A stretch of DNA of 64,000 bases, from the NCBI RefSeq assembly GCF_030463565.1, contig NC_134652.1:10381897-10445896 (forward strand), written 5' to 3'. The stretch's first letter is position 1, and the number at the start of each line of letters is the position of its first letter. Both the position numbers and the translations under genes were made by a program. This DNA is from Pelecanus crispus. Taxonomy: Eukaryota; Chordata; Aves; Pelecaniformes; Pelecanidae. This document shows, piece by piece, positions 63,101 to 64,000 of this stretch. The notes beneath the pieces were generated by a model. It had not been told where the DNA came from. It worked only from the letters and a program-made list of their open reading frames with translations, and ran no database searches.

Positions 63101-64000
63101 GCCTGTATCAAAGCAAAGTATGGCTTGCAAATGTGATATAGTTATGTTGCAAAGATTCACTAATAATGAACTAGAGCTCTGAATGCACTGGCATTCCATA
63201 TTATACCATGCTTCAGTTATTATACGATGATTCAGTTCCTGAATCTGGCTATGCTATATATCTGTGTTTTAAGAATTCACAGTCCTGTTTGTACACATAC
63301 ACAACTTTGAAGAGTTCAGTAATACTACTGACCACAAAATGCTAATCAATCTGAACGCACAGAAAAGACTTTATTTCATACCAGTCAACAGCAGTATCTG
63401 TTTGAAGAGATTCCATTCCCAGGACTACCCACACTTCCAGCTTCCCCGTCTGGGGACTGCATGCTTACTTCCAGTCTGGGAATTAAAAGCCTGGGAATCA
63501 AAGTTACATTTTGTGGCTGGCACCACTGACATTTTCTAAACAGATTGAAGTTTGAAAATATTATTCTTGTCTACTAATTTTATCTTTAAAAAAAATAACA
63601 AGGAAGAAGTCTGCTGGTACGCTTGCCCTCTGCAAAAACACAAGAGGCAAGAAGGGCTATACAACACGCCCTCTGGTTTACAGATAGGCACGCCGCCTAT
63701 GTGCACATGTGAACGCAAGCCTCGCCTCCACTTAAGTCAGTGGAAGTTTAGCAAATTAAATCCAAATCTGACTTCAGAACAAATAGAGAATTGTTGTTCT
63801 TCAGTGAGACAGAGATAGCAAAGCCCCAAAGGAATGCATTAGCACTCTAAGTCTGGACTGTTACAAATACACATCATCCTGTTTGGAGTAGTAAAAATTA
63901 ATTTTCTTCTTTTTTGACTGTGCTGCATGGCACTCTTTCACATAATGTTGCATCATGCAAACAGCATAACCCTTTATGAAACAAAATGCTTCTGGAATTT
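60153..64000 (-). other. NHLRC2: NHLRC2 intron, partial (at least 3.85 kb)
   Basis: Sequence upstream of the first visible exon. I looked on the minus strand for the preceding exons (expected SSPWDV and VADTENHLIRK motifs) and did not find them, so this appears to be one intron running off the window. It contains a C tract at 61,401-61,413, a 14-bp palindrome at 60,843-60,856, and AT-rich DNA otherwise. Confidence 0.75.
61385..61415. repeat. C-rich tract (G-quadruplex potential on minus strand)
   Basis: On the plus strand, short C clusters (CCCC, CC, CCC) are followed by 13 consecutive C at 61,401-61,413. On the NHLRC2 sense strand this is a run of G groups able to form a quadruplex in the intronic RNA. 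It is also prone to length errors in sequencing. Confidence 0.8.

Noticed and set aside
60160..64000. Search for earlier NHLRC2 exons in the right end
   Set aside because: Expected motifs of the preceding exons were not found on the minus strand; a long intron running off the window is the simpler reading.

Overview
This window is nuclear DNA from a vertebrate, almost certainly a bird. The evidence is the vertebrate gene NHLRC2 with intact splice sites, clear CR1 LINE fragments of the avian type (best copy at 42,193-42,462), and low repeat density in AT-rich intergenic DNA. There are also a few decayed pieces resembling the ancient MIR-like SINEs of amniotes. The species cannot be read from the sequence.

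Right end, minus strand (53,019-64,000): the 3' half of NHLRC2 (NHL repeat-containing protein 2). Six coding exons at 60,059-60,152, 59,358-59,589, 58,774-58,896, 57,486-57,695, 56,135-56,360 and 53,019-53,275 join in frame. They encode about 379 residues, matching human residues ~350-726: the later blades of the NHL beta-propeller and the C-terminal beta domain. The thioredoxin-like domain, first propeller blades, promoter and start codon lie beyond base 64,000. One intron uses a GC donor instead of GT. Downstream of the stop codon, about 8 kb (44,940-53,018) is AT-rich and may be a long 3' UTR; a candidate distal poly(A) signal sits at 44,940-44,945.

Left and centre (1-~44,900): no recognisable gene. 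In human the block downstream of NHLRC2 leads to ADRB1 (from memory), so this is probably the NHLRC2-ADRB1 intergenic interval. It holds two CR1 fragments, several MIR-like fossils, a 52-bp tandem duplication with a strong hairpin at 1,330-1,433, a small CpG-dense block at ~36.4 kb, and several homeobox/octamer-rich stretches that could be enhancers (best: 27,121-27,330). The one stretch that looks unexpectedly protein-like is a minus-strand reading frame at 38,372-38,609. It has two hydrophobic segments, a consensus splice donor at its end and a good acceptor before it. I do not recognise it and it may be a broken gene.

I found no tRNA, rRNA, CRISPR array, operon or other multi-gene system. 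Most open frames in the window are chance frames in non-coding DNA.
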